Below are positions 8,622 to 19,548 of a DNA stretch of 64,000 bases, piece by piece. Both the position numbers and the translations under genes were made by a program. Source of the DNA: Klebsiella oxytoca NBRC 105695 (GTDB lineage Bacteria > Pseudomonadota > Gammaproteobacteria > Enterobacterales > Enterobacteriaceae); the NCBI RefSeq assembly GCF_001598695.1, contig NZ_BCZK01000010.1, forward strand, positions 183,596 to 247,595, read 5' to 3'. The number at the start of each line of letters is the position of its first letter. The stretch's first letter is position 1. The notes beneath the pieces were generated by a model. It was not told where the DNA came from and did no database searches. It saw only the letters and a program-made list of their open reading frames with translations.

Positions 8622-8723
8622 CTATTTGCTTTTGTTCGGTTTCTGGCTGCCTTTATCATCTTCAGGCATTTTTTTCGGCTGTTTTGGCTGGTCTTTTTCT
8701 GAATTTACAGTTGAAGATTTCAT
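8622..8723 (-). CDS. Small Lys-rich basic protein, 33 residues
   Basis: Unrecognised and below the usual length cut-off. ATG at 8721-8723, GGAG six bases upstream, stop TAG at 8622-8624. The product (MKSSTVNSEKDQPKQPKK... ending NKSK) is hydrophilic, rich in Lys/Pro/Gln and probably disordered. Upstream, the minus strand has TATAAT at 8782-8787 as a possible -10 and a small GTAGC/GCTAC hairpin at 8744-8758 in the leader. Codon choice and ribosome site look genuine; function unknown. Confidence 0.55.
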   Translation of the reverse strand: MKSSTVNSEKDQPKQPKKMPEDDKGSQKPNKSK

Positions 8724-8905
8724 AGGAAACTCCATTATCATATGTAGCGTTGTGCTACTCGTTAACTATAGTGCAGAATGAATTATAGCTAAGGAGTTAT
8801 TGAGTAAATCGCTATTCAATGAGGTAATTTTTAATATGAGTATTGATATCGTTAAAGATTATTTAAAAAGTATTTTTTTACCGCTTGTGCTTGTTAATTA
8901 CCAAT

Positions 8906-9010
8906 TTCCTGCTGCTCTGTGTGGTTTCGCCAATGGCTGTATCCTGCGCCATCAATTCCGCCAGCAGTAGATGCTTAGCCCGTTGCAGCATCAAAAGAGT
9001 ATACAGCCTG
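8906..9010 (+). pseudogene. Decayed copy of the ftrA 3' end
   Basis: About 100 bases align base for base with the last part of ftrA (about 8006-8110), including TTCCGCCAGCAGTA and CTTAGCCCGTTGCAG. The copy has substitutions and a TAG where ftrA reads TAT, so it encodes no complete helix-turn-helix. It lies in the same orientation about 900 bp downstream of ftrA. It is either a partial tandem duplication or the stump of a lost ftrA paralogue; the upstream part of the copy (8838-8905) no longer resembles ftrA. Confidence 0.75.
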
Positions 9011-9057
9011 ACCGATATGCGGCTTTTTGGTCCGTGAAATAGTCACTATCGGCAATT

Positions 9058-9074
9058 TGTTAAGCATTTGTTTA
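9058..9074 (+). promoter_or_regulatory. PhoP box of mgtS
   Basis: TGTTAA-GCATT-TGTTTA matches the PhoP direct repeat (T/G)GTTTA-N5-(T/G)GTTTA with one change in the first half. A -10 like TAAGAT follows at 9087-9092, 12 bases after the box, the usual arrangement for PhoP-activated promoters. It lies about 90 bases upstream of the mgtS start. Confidence 0.75.
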
Positions 9075-9161
9075 GATTGCGCAAGTTAAGATATGTTCAA
9101 CAACCGTAAACCTGTTCAATGAGGACAATTTAGCGCATAGCAAAACTAATGGAGGTTAATC

Positions 9162-9257
9162 ATGCTGGGAAATATGCATGTATTTATGGCAGTTCTGGGA
9201 ACCATTCTGTTCTTTGGATTTCTTGCCGCGTATCTAAGCCACAAATGGGATGACTGA
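9162..9257 (+). CDS. mgtS: Small membrane protein MgtS, magnesium transport regulator
   Basis: 31-residue single-span inner-membrane protein that differs from E. coli MgtS (YneM) at only a few positions: it begins MLGNMHVFMAVLG and ends YLSHKWDD. In E. coli MgtS stabilises the Mg2+ importer MgtA and acts on PitA when Mg2+ is low, under PhoPQ. GGAGG lies six bases before the ATG; a PhoP box is upstream and a strong terminator follows 24 bases after the stop. Too short for most gene finders. Confidence 0.93.
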   Translation: MLGNMHVFMAVLGTILFFGFLAAYLSHKWDD

Positions 9258-9281
9258 TGAACGACGATAATCCCCACCCGT

Positions 9282-9319
9282 AAACGCCCCCTGCTGCTGA
9301 TGCACCAGGGGGCGTTTTT
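9282..9319 (+). terminator. Rho-independent terminator of mgtS
   Basis: Perfect 12-bp stem AAACGCCCCCTG (9282-9293) / CAGGGGGCGTTT (9306-9317), 12-base loop, and five Ts at the end of the stem on the plus strand. In E. coli the sRNA gene mgrR converges on mgtS; no promoter for a counterpart on the minus strand could be recognised here. Confidence 0.85.
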
Positions 9320-9344
9320 GTTAGCGTGATTTTTCTTGGTAAAG

Positions 9345-9638
9345 CTATTTAACCTCTGGCCCGTGCCATTCAAGTTTATTTCTCATTTCCTCCGGAACCA
9401 AAGAGAACAGAGAAGAAATTCTCTTCAATTGATGCTCGTATAAGAAACTTTTCTTTTCACTACAGTCCTCATAGTACCAGCGAGCATTTTTATTTAAAAA
9501 GCAAATATCTAAATCATTAAAATCATCATACTTCAACAGTAAGTAAAATTCATGTATAAGCTGAGATTCATAATATACAGACCTATCCCTTGCTTTAAAA
9601 AAAGCACCATGAGTGGACACGCTTCTTATTTGCAACAA
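9345..9638 (-). pseudogene. Unrecognised reading frame, probable gene remnant
   Basis: A 97-codon open frame beginning with a TTG and ending EEMRNKLEWHGPEVK; AT-rich, with no domain recognised. The frame has no ATG start. Directly upstream on the same strand, in another frame, a second open stretch (about 9600-9800) reads VKEALADAAMWVAGWGVGKV, a Gly-rich membrane-like sequence that stops inside this frame. Together they look like two pieces of one frameshifted gene, possibly a toxin or surface-protein tail, but no family can be named. Confidence 0.35.
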
Positions 9639-9862
9639 ACTCCCTTGAAGGATATCTAAGTATATGTCTTTTTTCCCATAACATGATAGCGGGGGCTACA
9701 ACCTTACCAACGCCCCAACCTGCAACCCACATTGCTGCATCAGCCAGAGCCTCCTTAACCCATAACTTTAATCCGAGGTATCAGATTCAAATATCGCTGA
9801 CCGCAGACAGGCTCGTGATGAGCCATGTTATACTTGTTGATTACTGCCAAGGAGGGAGAAAT

Positions 9863-10141
9863 ATGCGTATCAATACCAAAATGAGGTTGGCAGCACTGTT
9901 ATACCTTATGGCGGCCTACGCTGTTGCCCTGCCGGCACTGGCGCTGTTCACGGACCTGGTGATAAACGGCGGGATTATTGATATGTGGCAAGGCTCGTAT
10001 TCATTTTTGAACCTTCTTGATCTGCGTAAAATTCTTTATCTGCAGTTTGCCGGGCTGGGCGCTATCCTGGGTTTTGTCTACTGGCTATTTTTCTTTAGAA
10101 AATACCGTCATCACGATCCGCTGGATAAATATTTTAAGTAG
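9863..10141 (+). CDS. Small inner-membrane protein, two spans
   Basis: 92 residues from the ATG at 9863, chosen because AAGGAGG lies eight to nine bases upstream; the open frame begins 60 codons earlier without support. It has two hydrophobic segments (about 8-32 and 57-77), the second followed by a basic tail FFFRKYRHHDPLDKYFK. No family recognised. It stands alone; a hairpin overlapping its stop codon follows. Confidence 0.65.
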   Translation: MRINTKMRLAALLYLMAAYAVALPALALFTDLVINGGIIDMWQGSYSFLNLLDLRKILYLQFAGLGAILGFVYWLFFFRKYRHHDPLDKYFK

Positions 10142-10155
10142 CGCCGGGCGCTACT
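10137..10155 (+). terminator. Hairpin at the stop codon of the 92-residue membrane protein gene
   Basis: AGTAGCGC (10137-10144) / GCGCTACT (10148-10155) with a 3-base loop; the stop TAG lies in the stem. The following bases are T-rich but not a clean run. Probably a weak terminator. From 10156 to 10376 no gene is seen. Confidence 0.45.
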
Positions 10156-10376
10156 TATTGATTTATCCTGCAGGTTCATCGCTCAGCAGTTAATCACTAC
10201 GTCAGAAATATCGCATTGCCGCTATTCCCTGCGCTGAATATCGGATAGTCAGCAGCGGCAATGCTTACCTGCCCTTTCGGCTCGATGGCGGTTTGACAGC
10301 GAACGGTTAATTCAGGGCCAGACAGGCGTCTGTGATTAACGCCCAGATTATGCCGCCACGCGCACAGCTCTGGGTG

Positions 10377-11408
10377 CTATTTACCCTGAAGTTCCCTGCG
10401 AATAATTTCCGCCCCGGCGCTTAACGCATTGAGCTTGCCGGTTGCGACCCGCCGCGATAGCGGCGCCATACCGCAGTTGGTTGAAGGATAAAGCTTATCG
10501 GCATCAACAAACTGCAGCGCCTTACGTAAGGTTGCGGCGACCTCCTCCGGCGTTTCGATCGCATTGGTCGCCACGTCGATAGCGCCCACCATCACTTTTT
10601 TACCGCGAATCAGTTCAAGCAGATCCATGGGAACATGCGAGTTATGACATTCCAGCGAAATGATATCGATGCTGGAGGTTTGCAGTTGAGGAAACGCTTC
10701 TTCATACTGTCTCCACTCCGTCCCCAGCGTCTTTTTCCAGTCGGTATTGGCTTTGATGCCATATCCATAGCAGATATGCACCGCGGTTTCGCATTTGAGT
10801 CCTTCAACGGCTCTTTCTAATGCCGCGATCCCCCAGTCATTGACCTCGTCAAAGAATACGTTAAAGGCGGGCTCGTCAAACTGAATAATATCAACGCCGG
10901 CGGCCTCCAACTCTTTGGCTTCCTGATTGAGTATTTTCGCAAATTCCCAGGCGAGTTTTTCGCGGCTCTTATAGTGATCGTCATAGAGCGTATCAATCAT
11001 AGTCATCGGCCCGGGGAGCGCCCATTTGATCGGCTGTTTGGTAAGCTGACGTAAAAAACGCGCATCTTCAACAAAAACGGGCTTTTGCCGCTCGACGGCC
11101 CCCACGACGGTCGGGACGCTTGCATCATAGCGATTACGGATTTTGACGACTTCGCGCTTTGCGAAATCCACGCCGCTGAGGTGCTCAATAAACGTGGTGA
11201 CAAAGTGCTGGCGCGTTTGTTCGCCATCGCTGACGATATCAATGCCGGCGCGTAGCTGATCGAATAAGGACAAACTCAGTGCATCTTTTTTCCCGTCGAT
11301 TAATTCCTGGCTTTCGAGTTTCCATGCAGACCATAGTTTCTCAGGCTCTGCAAGCCAGGAAGGTTTCGGTAAACTGCCGGCCGTTGAAGTAGGAAGTAAT
11401 TTTTTCAT
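10377..11408 (-). CDS. mesD: Folate-independent methionine synthase core, MesD-type
   Basis: 343-residue MetE C-terminal-like barrel with the zinc ligands His211 and Cys213 (VHICYGYG), Glu253 (ISLECHNS) and Cys312 (STNCGMAPL). It lies 27 bases downstream of a DUF1852 (MesX) gene, the pairing known for MesD, an oxygen-requiring methionine synthase first worked out in Acinetobacter and independent of methyl-folate. The methyl donor is not established. Only distantly like the other MetE-type protein at 5405-6508, so not a recent duplicate. Confidence 0.85.
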   Translation of the reverse strand: MKKLLPTSTAGSLPKPSWLAEPEKLWSAWKLESQELIDGKKDALSLSLFDQLRAGIDIVSDGEQTRQHFVTTFIEHLSGVDFAKREVVKIRNRYDASVPTVVGAVERQKPVFVEDARFLRQLTKQPIKWALPGPMTMIDTLYDDHYKSREKLAWEFAKILNQEAKELEAAGVDIIQFDEPAFNVFFDEVNDWGIAALERAVEGLKCETAVHICYGYGIKANTDWKKTLGTEWRQYEEAFPQLQTSSIDIISLECHNSHVPMDLLELIRGKKVMVGAIDVATNAIETPEEVAATLRKALQFVDADKLYPSTNCGMAPLSRRVATGKLNALSAGAEIIRRELQGK

Positions 11409-11435
11409 TATAAATAGCCTTATATCTGCGATGGA

Positions 11436-12413
11436 TTAAAGAGCGGAATAAGCAGACCACTGCTCAAGAATATTTTTATACGGTTTGATAAAGTGCTCTT
11501 CAGTAAACTTTCCCTGCTCTATAGCCAGCTGGCTACGCTCTTCCCGGTCATAAACTATTTTGGTTAACGAATGATCCTGATGATTCAGATCCGGCTGATA
11601 GCACAGTCCTGCTGCGGAGTTAGCGTTGTAGATCTCAGGCCGGTATATCTTCTGGAACGTCTCCATCGTGCTGATGGTACTCATCAGCTCAAGGCTGCTG
11701 TAATCGCTCAGTAAATCTCCGGTAAAATAAAATGCCAAAGGCGCTACGCTGTTTTTCGGCATAAAATAGCGGACCTGCAGGCCCATTTTTGCAAAATACT
11801 GCTCGGTCAAAGACGAGGCGTTTGGCCGATACTCAAGGCCTAATACCGGATGGCGGTTTCCGGTCTGCTGATAGGTGTCTTTACTGGACACGCTGAGGCA
11901 GATCACCGGCGGCTTTTTGAAATTGGTTTTATATTCGGCGGAGTGAACGAAATGCTTAAAGATCTTCCCGTGCAAGTCGCCAAAATCATCTGGGATGCTA
12001 AAGCCTGAACGTTGTTTATTATGGTCCGGTAGCAATACGCTGAAGTCATAGTCGCGAACATACGAGGAGAAATTATTGCCAACGATGCCTTCAATACGCT
12101 CACCCGTTCTTTTATCAATAATTGTGGTTTGCAATATCTCAATCGCCGGAAAGGTGGTTCCAGTCTCTTCAATAACCATTTCCACGGAAATAATATTCAA
12201 CGCAACAGAGTAGCGATCGCTTTTGGGATTATCCCAATGCGCCAGCGTATTGAACCGATTGTCTATCATGATTAAGGTGTTGCGCAAATTCTCCTGCCGA
12301 TTTTTGCCGCGAGCCAGATTAGCAAAGTTGGTCGTAATACGCGTACTTTCCGAGGGGTTATAGTTTTCATCAAACAGTGTGCTTTTAATGGTAAACGTAA
12401 AATCTTTATTCAT
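11436..12413 (-). CDS. mesX: MesX, DUF1852 partner of MesD
   Basis: 325 residues, soluble, no signal peptide. The opening DFTFTIKSTLFDENYNPSES and the segment SIPDDFGDLHGKIFKHFVHS are typical of DUF1852. In Acinetobacter MesX is required with MesD and oxygen for methionine synthesis, and an oxygenase role has been proposed; the reaction is not settled. First gene of the mesX-mesD operon. ATG at 12411-12413. Confidence 0.85.
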   Translation of the reverse strand: MNKDFTFTIKSTLFDENYNPSESTRITTNFANLARGKNRQENLRNTLIMIDNRFNTLAHWDNPKSDRYSVALNIISVEMVIEETGTTFPAIEILQTTIIDKRTGERIEGIVGNNFSSYVRDYDFSVLLPDHNKQRSGFSIPDDFGDLHGKIFKHFVHSAEYKTNFKKPPVICLSVSSKDTYQQTGNRHPVLGLEYRPNASSLTEQYFAKMGLQVRYFMPKNSVAPLAFYFTGDLLSDYSSLELMSTISTMETFQKIYRPEIYNANSAAGLCYQPDLNHQDHSLTKIVYDREERSQLAIEQGKFTEEHFIKPYKNILEQWSAYSAL

Positions 12414-12577
12414 GGCGATCTGGCATCCTGGTTTTGCAATGAAAAGTGATTATCGGACGAATTCCCGGCGTTAACGGATTTGCTCGCCAGCACTCTTCAT
12501 GTTGCCAATAAGTTAATATTAGCTAATTTATGCCAGAGCCCCGCAAGGAGGGAAAGCGACTTAATTTCATTGCAACA

Positions 12578-12590
12578 TGAGCCATTTTCA
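12578..12590 (-). promoter_or_regulatory. Possible MetR site upstream of mesX
   Basis: The minus strand reads TGAAAATGGCTCA, which fits TGAA-NNTNN-TTCA with a single change, about 165 bases upstream of mesX. A TCACA half-site of CRP type (12599-12603) lies alongside. No MetJ boxes were seen here. Weak, single-site evidence. Confidence 0.3.
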
Positions 12591-12695
12591 TGATCTGGAT
12601 CACAGCATGGTTCAGCATCGCTGTAGGCGGGGATTGAGAGGATTCGCGGCGGGCGCAGGCGCTCAGATGGCCGCTACCGGGCCGCATAAATCGAA

Positions 12696-12718
12696 GCGCG
12701 GCGATCGGAAGGCCGCGC
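12696..12718 (-). terminator. Hairpin downstream of the BLUF-EAL gene
   Basis: GCGCGGC (12696-12702) / GCCGCGC (12712-12718), loop of nine; on the minus strand it is followed by TTCGATTT, a poor T-run. Likely terminator of the gene ending at 12734. Otherwise the 12414-12733 gap holds only the mesX promoter region. Confidence 0.5.
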
Positions 12719-12733
12719 GAAGATAACTCGTTT

Positions 12734-13963
12734 TTACGCCTGTACGAGGCTATCCGCTGTGTTCACCGGCCAGCGTATCTCTCCTACGCCGTTCAGTTCG
12801 GGCAGGGCAAACAAGAACCCCTGAAATCGCTTGATACCTGCGGATTCAAGCCAGCACCACTCTTCGATACGTTCAATCCCTTCCGCCACCACCGCAATTT
12901 CCAGCTCATGACAGCAGCTGATGATAGAACGGACGACGGCCTGCTTAGGGCCGCTCAGGTGGATATTGGTAATAATCTCACGATCGATTTTGACTTTGTC
13001 AGGCTGGATTTTGGTTAACAACGACAGTCCGGCATAACCGGCACCAAAATCATCAATAGCCAGCCCCATTCCGGAGACGCGCAGTTTTTTAATCGCACTA
13101 CTAAACTGGCTGAAACCGGAGATCATTTCGTCTTCAGTCACTTCTACGATAACCTGTTCAGGCATCAACCCATACTTTTTAATTTCCTGCAGCAGGAATT
13201 CCACGGCATCGGGAACCACCACCAAAGACATCGGCAGAATATTAATGGATATTTTATGATCGCCGATGTCTATTTCTTTTGCCAGCGCGAAAGCCACCGA
13301 TTTAGAGTTGAGGTCAATTTCATAACGTTTATTATGGTCGATTGAAGCAAAAAAGCTCGCCGGACTCCCACCATCTTTATTACGAATAAGCGCTTCCAGT
13401 GAAGTGATATGACCGGCCAGGGGCTCAATAATGGGCTGAAATGCAAACTGGCAGCATTGAGTATCAACTGGGGAGCGTTCAGGTGTATGAAAAGGCGATC
13501 TTTGTGGGATAACTGACCATTTTTCAGGCTGGAAATACTGGGAAACCGGGAGAGCTCTTTTTTGCGTTATAAACGTATGAATAAATTTATAAACGCGCTC
13601 TTCCGTCAGAAGATAGCTCTTCAACTTGCTTAGCTGGCGAACGGTTTTCAGCACGGCATCGGCTTCTAGCGTATCCAGATCAAAGTACATCATACCGACG
13701 TTTTCGAAGCGCCTGCGCGGGGCGTAATCTCGCATCAGCTCGACGACACCAAAGTGTCGGCTGTCGTGTTTAATCTTGCTGAAGAGCTGCTCCAGAATAC
13801 TTTCGTCACCTTCAAGCACTTGAAGGATAACATTATCTTTAAAAAGAAGAATGCCTGAAACGCCATGAGACATGTTATTAACATTCGCTTTTTCAACCAG
13901 CAAAGAGAGATTAATTTCATGAGTTAAAGGTATCTGACTTCTGTAAATCAGGGTTGTCAGCAT
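12734..13963 (-). CDS. blrP1: BLUF-EAL blue-light-regulated c-di-GMP phosphodiesterase, BlrP1-like
   Basis: 409 residues from the ATG at 13961-13963 (an open frame with a GTG start 21 codons earlier is less likely; BlrP1 itself starts MLTTLIYRSQ). The N-terminal BLUF domain (about 1-95) keeps Tyr7, Asn30 and Gln48 of the flavin-binding network; the C-terminal EAL domain (about 170-400) keeps EALIR, the Asn in INILP, the Glu in IVEVTEDE, DDFGAGY, the Lys in DKVKIDRE and AEGIER. A light-dependent hydrolase of c-di-GMP is therefore expected. Closely resembles BlrP1 of Klebsiella pneumoniae. Confidence 0.9.
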   Translation of the reverse strand: MLTTLIYRSQIPLTHEINLSLLVEKANVNNMSHGVSGILLFKDNVILQVLEGDESILEQLFSKIKHDSRHFGVVELMRDYAPRRRFENVGMMYFDLDTLEADAVLKTVRQLSKLKSYLLTEERVYKFIHTFITQKRALPVSQYFQPEKWSVIPQRSPFHTPERSPVDTQCCQFAFQPIIEPLAGHITSLEALIRNKDGGSPASFFASIDHNKRYEIDLNSKSVAFALAKEIDIGDHKISINILPMSLVVVPDAVEFLLQEIKKYGLMPEQVIVEVTEDEMISGFSQFSSAIKKLRVSGMGLAIDDFGAGYAGLSLLTKIQPDKVKIDREIITNIHLSGPKQAVVRSIISCCHELEIAVVAEGIERIEEWCWLESAGIKRFQGFLFALPELNGVGEIRWPVNTADSLVQA

Positions 13964-14258
13964 AATCCCATCCAGATTTTTGCCAGGAGAAAAGAGACTG
14001 TGTAACACACTTTCACTTTTAAACACAGCTTATTTATAATATTTTGCATCCATCCACAAATCCAACTGGAGACTTATCCTTAATATAAAAAATACATGCC
14101 CCCACCGCTAATAAAGACCTCTTAAAGCCAAAAATAAATTTATAATATCCGATGAGGCCCCTGGTAGATTCAGAAATATAAAAAATGCATCCAGGCTATT
14201 TGTTTTCTGTTTATCAGGCCGCAATGGCATGAAAAATATAAAGAGCAAGATGAAGCGG

Positions 14259-14717
14259 CTAAAGCTGGCTAGTGTCGCTGTCCTGACAAATATATCCCTG
14301 CTCGCGCATGCGCAGTAGACTCTCGGCGCTGGCGCAGACCATACCCGTTGTCAGCATTTCAAAACCAAAACGGCGGTAGAAGCCGACTTTATCCACCACC
14401 GAATAGATAAAGGTTTTGCCAAACGGCCTCAGCCGCTCGCTGACCGCCTGCATCAGCAACTTCCCGTATCCCTTCCCCTGGCAGTTCGGGGCCACCGCAA
14501 CATCCGCAAGATAGCTGCACCAGGTCAGATCGCTAATCGCGCGGGCAACGGCGACCAGCTGACCCTTTTCATAGCCAAACCAGCAAAAAGTACTATGACG
14601 AAACGCCCGTTCAACCAATGCCACATCGCGCTGATTAAGTCCCGCATCGGCAATGATCTCCGCAACCCTGCGCCAGTCAACAGACTCCAGGTGCTCTTTC
14701 TCTTTTAATACCATCAT
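14259..14717 (-). CDS. GNAT family N-acetyltransferase
   Basis: 152 residues with one GNAT fold. The acetyl-CoA loop is VAVAPNCQGKGYGKLLMQ (about residues 74-91), followed by the YRRFGFE beta-bulge region. Substrate unknown. Single gene; AT-rich non-coding DNA (13964-14258 on the 3' side and 14718-14952 on the 5' side) shows no further gene. Two adjacent ATGs at the start. Confidence 0.85.
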   Translation of the reverse strand: MMVLKEKEHLESVDWRRVAEIIADAGLNQRDVALVERAFRHSTFCWFGYEKGQLVAVARAISDLTWCSYLADVAVAPNCQGKGYGKLLMQAVSERLRPFGKTFIYSVVDKVGFYRRFGFEMLTTGMVCASAESLLRMREQGYICQDSDTSQL

Positions 14718-14952
14718 GATATTGCCCTAAACTCGCCAGCCCTGGCTTTCAGCATAGCTGAACGACGCTGAAAAAAGAGAGGCCGGCCCGCCAGGCCAAT
14801 AGCATATTATGCTGTGGTAAAAACTATGGCCTCGGGAAATCTTCTGATACCCTGCGGAAAAACCAGCGCATTTATGCTTGCAGCAGGCGGTTAACCCGCC
14901 AGCCAGCAGAATTAAATAAAATCAGAACGTTTTCCGTCGGCAAAAAATGGGC

Positions 14953-14980
14953 AAAAAAAACCGCCATGTGACCTGGCGGT
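14953..14980 (-). terminator. Rho-independent terminator downstream of lacI
   Basis: On the minus strand ACCGCCA / TGGCGGT (14974-14980 with 14960-14966) is followed by eight Ts. It lies 128 bases beyond the lacI stop; nothing recognisable lies between. Confidence 0.85.
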
Positions 14981-15107
14981 GAATGAATGCTTGCATGGAT
15001 AGATTGTATTTTGCATTTTTACGTGCAGAGCACGAGCAGCTCTGTCTACGTCTCTAATCGGTACGCTACCACAGGCTACTTCAATGAAAGCTAAACGGCG
15101 GTGGCGC

Positions 15108-16178
15108 TCATAGCTTTTCCACCAGCGCCTTAAGTTGACTAATCAGCTCATCTTTCTCCCCCTCCCCGTTCCCCGTAACGGGCCAGGTGGACTGGCGGAT
15201 AATCAGGCGCGTGGGCAGCAGTTCGCGAATTTTCAGCTGTGGGGCAGCCATAAGCTTGATCAGCAGCTCGACCGCCCTTTTCCCCAGCACGTTGAAATCC
15301 TGGGCGACGGTGGTCAGCGGCGGCTGGAAGTAGAGGCTGTCCGCCGTGTCATCATAACCGGTCACCGAGATGGCCTGGCTGCCGGTACGATAAAGCTGCG
15401 CCAGCGCGCTCAGCACCCCGAGCGCCATTTGATCGTTAGCGACCACGATCGCGCTAATGCGCGGATGCTGATGCAGCAGCTCGAACGTTTTACTCCAGCC
15501 GCTGGCGGCACTCCAGTCGCCAAACACCGTTACCGCATTACTGACGCCCAGGCGGTGCAGCGCCTCGCGCCAGCTGCTGAGCCGCATTCGCGCGGAGATC
15601 GAGCTTTCCGGCCCGGCAAGCAGTCCGAACTCGCGGTGTCCGGCGTCCCACAAATGCCGCACGCAGGCGCCACATCCATCACGATGATCGAAACGCACGC
15701 CGCAAACGTCGGCCTCCGGCGAAACATCGAGAAACATGCAGGCTATATCTGGATTCTCCGCCACCAGACGCTCCGCAAGACTACTTTCCAGCGGCAGGCT
15801 GATAATCGCTCCGCGAATATGCTGGGCGCGAAACTCATTGAGTCGCGCCTGCAGAGACGCGTAATCGACCTGCACCGGCATCGCAATTGAGACCTCAAGC
15901 TGATGCAAACCAGCATAGCTTTTCACCGCCGCGGCGATTTGCGAAGGCGCGTGCAGCGTCAGCGAGGCGGTAATCAGCCCAATCGACGGCGCGGACTTAC
16001 CCGCCAGCAGCTGCGCGGAGCGGTTTGGTACATAGCGCAGCGTCTGCATCGCGCGGATCACTTTTTCGCGGGTTCGTTCGGACACCACCCCAGGATTATT
16101 CAGCACCCGGGAGACCGTTTGCTGAGAAACGCCGGCCTCGCGGGCCACATCGTCAAGCGTTGCCAGGCGACGCTGCAT
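15108..16178 (-). CDS. lacI: Lac repressor LacI
   Basis: 356 residues from the ATG at 16176-16178, with AAGGAG eight bases upstream; the open frame runs 22 codons further without a ribosome site. The N-terminal helix-turn-helix has VAREAGVSQQTVSRVLNNPG (about residues 10-29), then the hinge LAGKSAPSIGLI and a periplasmic-binding-protein-like inducer domain. Divergent from lacZ with 207 bp between, so it should control the lacZY operon and itself. Confidence 0.92.
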   Translation of the reverse strand: MQRRLATLDDVAREAGVSQQTVSRVLNNPGVVSERTREKVIRAMQTLRYVPNRSAQLLAGKSAPSIGLITASLTLHAPSQIAAAVKSYAGLHQLEVSIAMPVQVDYASLQARLNEFRAQHIRGAIISLPLESSLAERLVAENPDIACMFLDVSPEADVCGVRFDHRDGCGACVRHLWDAGHREFGLLAGPESSISARMRLSSWREALHRLGVSNAVTVFGDWSAASGWSKTFELLHQHPRISAIVVANDQMALGVLSALAQLYRTGSQAISVTGYDDTADSLYFQPPLTTVAQDFNVLGKRAVELLIKLMAAPQLKIRELLPTRLIIRQSTWPVTGNGEGEKDELISQLKALVEKL

Positions 16179-16288
16179 AGTGCACTCCTTCTGAATCAAA
16201 ACCTCAATGTCGTCCGCTAACATTTTATGTTTAAAAGACGACAAAAATCAGCTGTTTTCCCAGCTTTTCGTGATCGCCGGTGGGTTTC

Positions 16289-16320
16289 ATTTTCGCCAAT
16301 ATTGCGGCTATAGCGAAAAT
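16289..16320. promoter_or_regulatory. Candidate lac operator, inverted repeat between lacI and lacZ
   Basis: ATTTTCGC (16289-16296) and GCGAAAAT (16313-16320) are exact inverted arms around a 16-bp centre, 66 bases before the lacZ start. The sequence is not the E. coli O1 operator. AT-rich DNA with possible -10 elements (TATTAT near 16338) follows. Operator role inferred only from position and symmetry. Confidence 0.45.
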
Positions 16321-16322
16321 AA

Positions 16323-19493
<3,171 letters not shown>

Positions 19494-19498
19494 TAATC

Positions 19499-19514
19499 GG
19501 GGGCGCAAGCCCCC
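19499..19514 (+). other. Hairpin in the lacZ-lacY gap
   Basis: GGGGGC-GCAA-GCCCCC, a 6-bp GC stem closed by a GNRA tetraloop, six bases after the lacZ stop and with no T-run. It is more likely to stabilise the lacZ 3' end or set the lacZ/lacY expression ratio than to terminate. Confidence 0.6.
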
Positions 19515-19548
19515 AACCTTACAGGCATAATAATATGGAATATTCACA

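Noticed and set aside
9320..9360. Possible PhoP box for mgrR on the minus strand
   Set aside because: The TAAAGC/TTAACC pattern has a period of ten rather than eleven and several mismatches.
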